From positions 1,302,001 through 1,366,000 of the forward strand of contig OY723266.1 of NCBI GenBank assembly GCA_963210315.1: a stretch of DNA of 64,000 bases. The letters are read 5' to 3'. Shown here piece by piece: positions 63,325 through 64,000 of this stretch; within the stretch, counting starts at the first letter, position 1, and the number at the start of each line of letters is the position of its first letter. The position numbers were made by a program, and so were the translations under genes. The notes below the pieces were generated by a model. It was not told the DNA's origin. It saw only the letters and a program-made list of their open reading frames with translations, and made no database searches. Origin of the DNA: Rhynchopus euleeides. Its lineage: Eukaryota; Euglenozoa; Diplonemea; Diplonemida; Diplonemidae.

Positions 63325-63374
63325 TATCACCCCCACACACCCCCCCCCCTAGGGGGGGTCAAATGGGGGTGATA
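63325..63374. repeat. Inverted repeat tatcaccccc ... gggggtgata
   Basis: Ten-base perfect arms (63325-63334 and 63365-63374) enclose an inner C-run/ctag/G-run hairpin. The left arm and following cacacaccccc resemble the tatcacccccacac tract in the 3' flanks of array B genes. Confidence 0.65.
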
Positions 63375-63482
63375 AACACGATTTTTCAAAAAACCGGCGC
63401 AGAGGCCCCAAAGCCCCCGTAAACCCTCCAAACCCCCCCAGATCGGTCCGGAAACCCAGCGAACCCCACTTTTCCACCATTC

Positions 63483-63501
63483 CGGGCACCTCAGGTGCCC
63501 G
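63483..63501. repeat. Perfect 9-bp palindrome cgggcacct-c-aggtgcccg
   Basis: Arms at 63483-63491 and 63493-63501 with a one-base centre. It lies just downstream of the possible minus-strand coding remnant, so a 3'-end hairpin for that transcript is possible but unproven. Confidence 0.6.
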
Positions 63502-63512
63502 AATTGGGGTAC

Positions 63513-64000
63513 CTAAATTTTGTGCCACCGTTTGGTACCGTACAGTGCCACTGTGTGGGAGGCTGGAAAAGAAAATGCCCCAACACACCACATCTGAGGG
63601 TTGCAATGCATGTTGCTTGCCAACCACGTCATCCGGTGGGTGTCAGGCGCTATGTAGGTGGCATCAGCCAGGTCTTCGATGAGTTCTGGCTTGTATATGT
63701 ACCTCCCTGCCACCATGCACCGTGAGGCTGCCTGTAGGTAGGGAACAAGTCCAGATGGTCGTGTGATTCCTGTGCAGCAGTGCTCCACAACCGGGATGTG
63801 TTGACAACGACTGTTGCAACACGAGCTGTACATTCCGGGAACACACGAAGTGCGCTGTCGTGGTACCCATTGTGCCAGAATTGGTAGTTGCTGCGGTCTG
63901 CTTTGCTTGGCCCAAGAGCACTGGTACTGAACGGTGCAATATGCGTGGCGAGGTGAATGCAACGGAAGCGCGCAAAGTCAATACAGCTCTCGGATGGCGG
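63513..64000 (-). pseudogene. Possible frameshifted protein-coding remnant at the window edge, unrecognised family
   Basis: On the minus strand one frame is open from the window end (64000) through 116 codons to TAG at 63650-63652. A second frame is open to TAG at 63513-63515. The first part of the first frame (with DRSNYQFWHNGYHDSALRVF) and the last part of the second (with GRYIYKPELIEDLADATYIA, then MTWLASNMHCNPQMW) have balanced, non-repetitive composition, unlike other intergenic frames here. The simplest reading is one gene with a frameshift or an unrecognised intron at about 63740-63830, entering from beyond the window. I do not recognise a domain. Confidence 0.35.

Larger units (their letters stand above)
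60998..63512. other. Right flank of array B, no gene supported
   Basis: The first 20 or so bases match the 3' flank of copies 1-4. Then the sequence diverges except for the stretch 61135-61238, homologous to 22996-23094. Further on it holds an exact second copy of agcagactaactatcacc (61148-61165 and 62110-62127), T-, A- and C-rich low complexity (61680-61870, 63170-63260), a GC-alternating hairpin (62190-62214), an inverted R1 core (62361-62422), a hairpin cluster (62851-63025) and inverted repeats at 63325-63374 and 63483-63501. Short open frames are low complexity. Confidence 0.7.

Overview
The window looks like nuclear DNA of a GC-rich unicellular eukaryote. Two families of signal-peptide, extracellular-domain, single-TM proteins lie in head-to-tail arrays of nearly identical copies. 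The reading frames show no recognisable introns, and the multi-kilobase spacers are full of poly-C/poly-G and polypyrimidine-AG tracts. Intronless tandem arrays with pyrimidine-AG tracts before each start would fit a lineage that uses polycistronic transcription and spliced-leader trans-splicing (euglenozoan-like, for example a diplonemid or bodonid). Dinoflagellate-, perkinsid- or chromerid-type protists are not excluded. No marker gene is present, so the lineage is inference. I found no rRNA, tRNA, CRISPR or autonomous transposon.

Layout. Positions 1-13046 hold array A: the last 39 codons of one copy, two full identical copies of a 686-residue CAP-EGF-TM protein (4536-6596 and 9829-11889), and a truncated fourth 3' flank that stops at 13046. 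Its two spacers differ by one 1181-bp segment carrying a cluster of GTCGAC palindromes. Positions 13047-16178 are unique sequence with no supported gene. Positions 16179 to about 61240 hold array B: five copies of a giant CAP-EGF-TM protein (starts 16530, 25921, 35310, 44135, 53534) in a unit of about 9.39 kb. Copies 1, 2 and 4 encode 2119 residues with 38 EGF-like repeats. Copy 3 lost exactly 564 bp (four EGF repeats). Copy 5 has a diverged CAP domain, 46 EGF repeats, one Cys-to-Ser change and one in-frame TGA in place of a cysteine codon. Positions 61000-64000 hold a diverged 3' flank, many inverted repeats, and a probably frameshifted coding remnant on the minus strand at the right edge.

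Both families share one architecture: signal peptide, CAP (SCP/PR-1) domain with the cavity His/Glu residues, a chain of six-cysteine EGF-like modules, one TM helix and a cytoplasmic tail. They are paralogs. A keeps 5 EGF modules and a long tail with an acidic dileucine motif. B keeps matching membrane-proximal modules but has inserted two blocks of dimeric higher-order repeats (282 bp, and about 280 bp). A surface-exposed adhesion or recognition role is inferred from architecture only. The arrays behave like a repeat-driven diversification system: gene copies, EGF dimers and spacer segments all vary by unequal exchange while most of each unit stays homogenised. A dispersed hairpin-bearing repeat (called R1 here) occurs nine times, in opposite orientation in A and B spacers.
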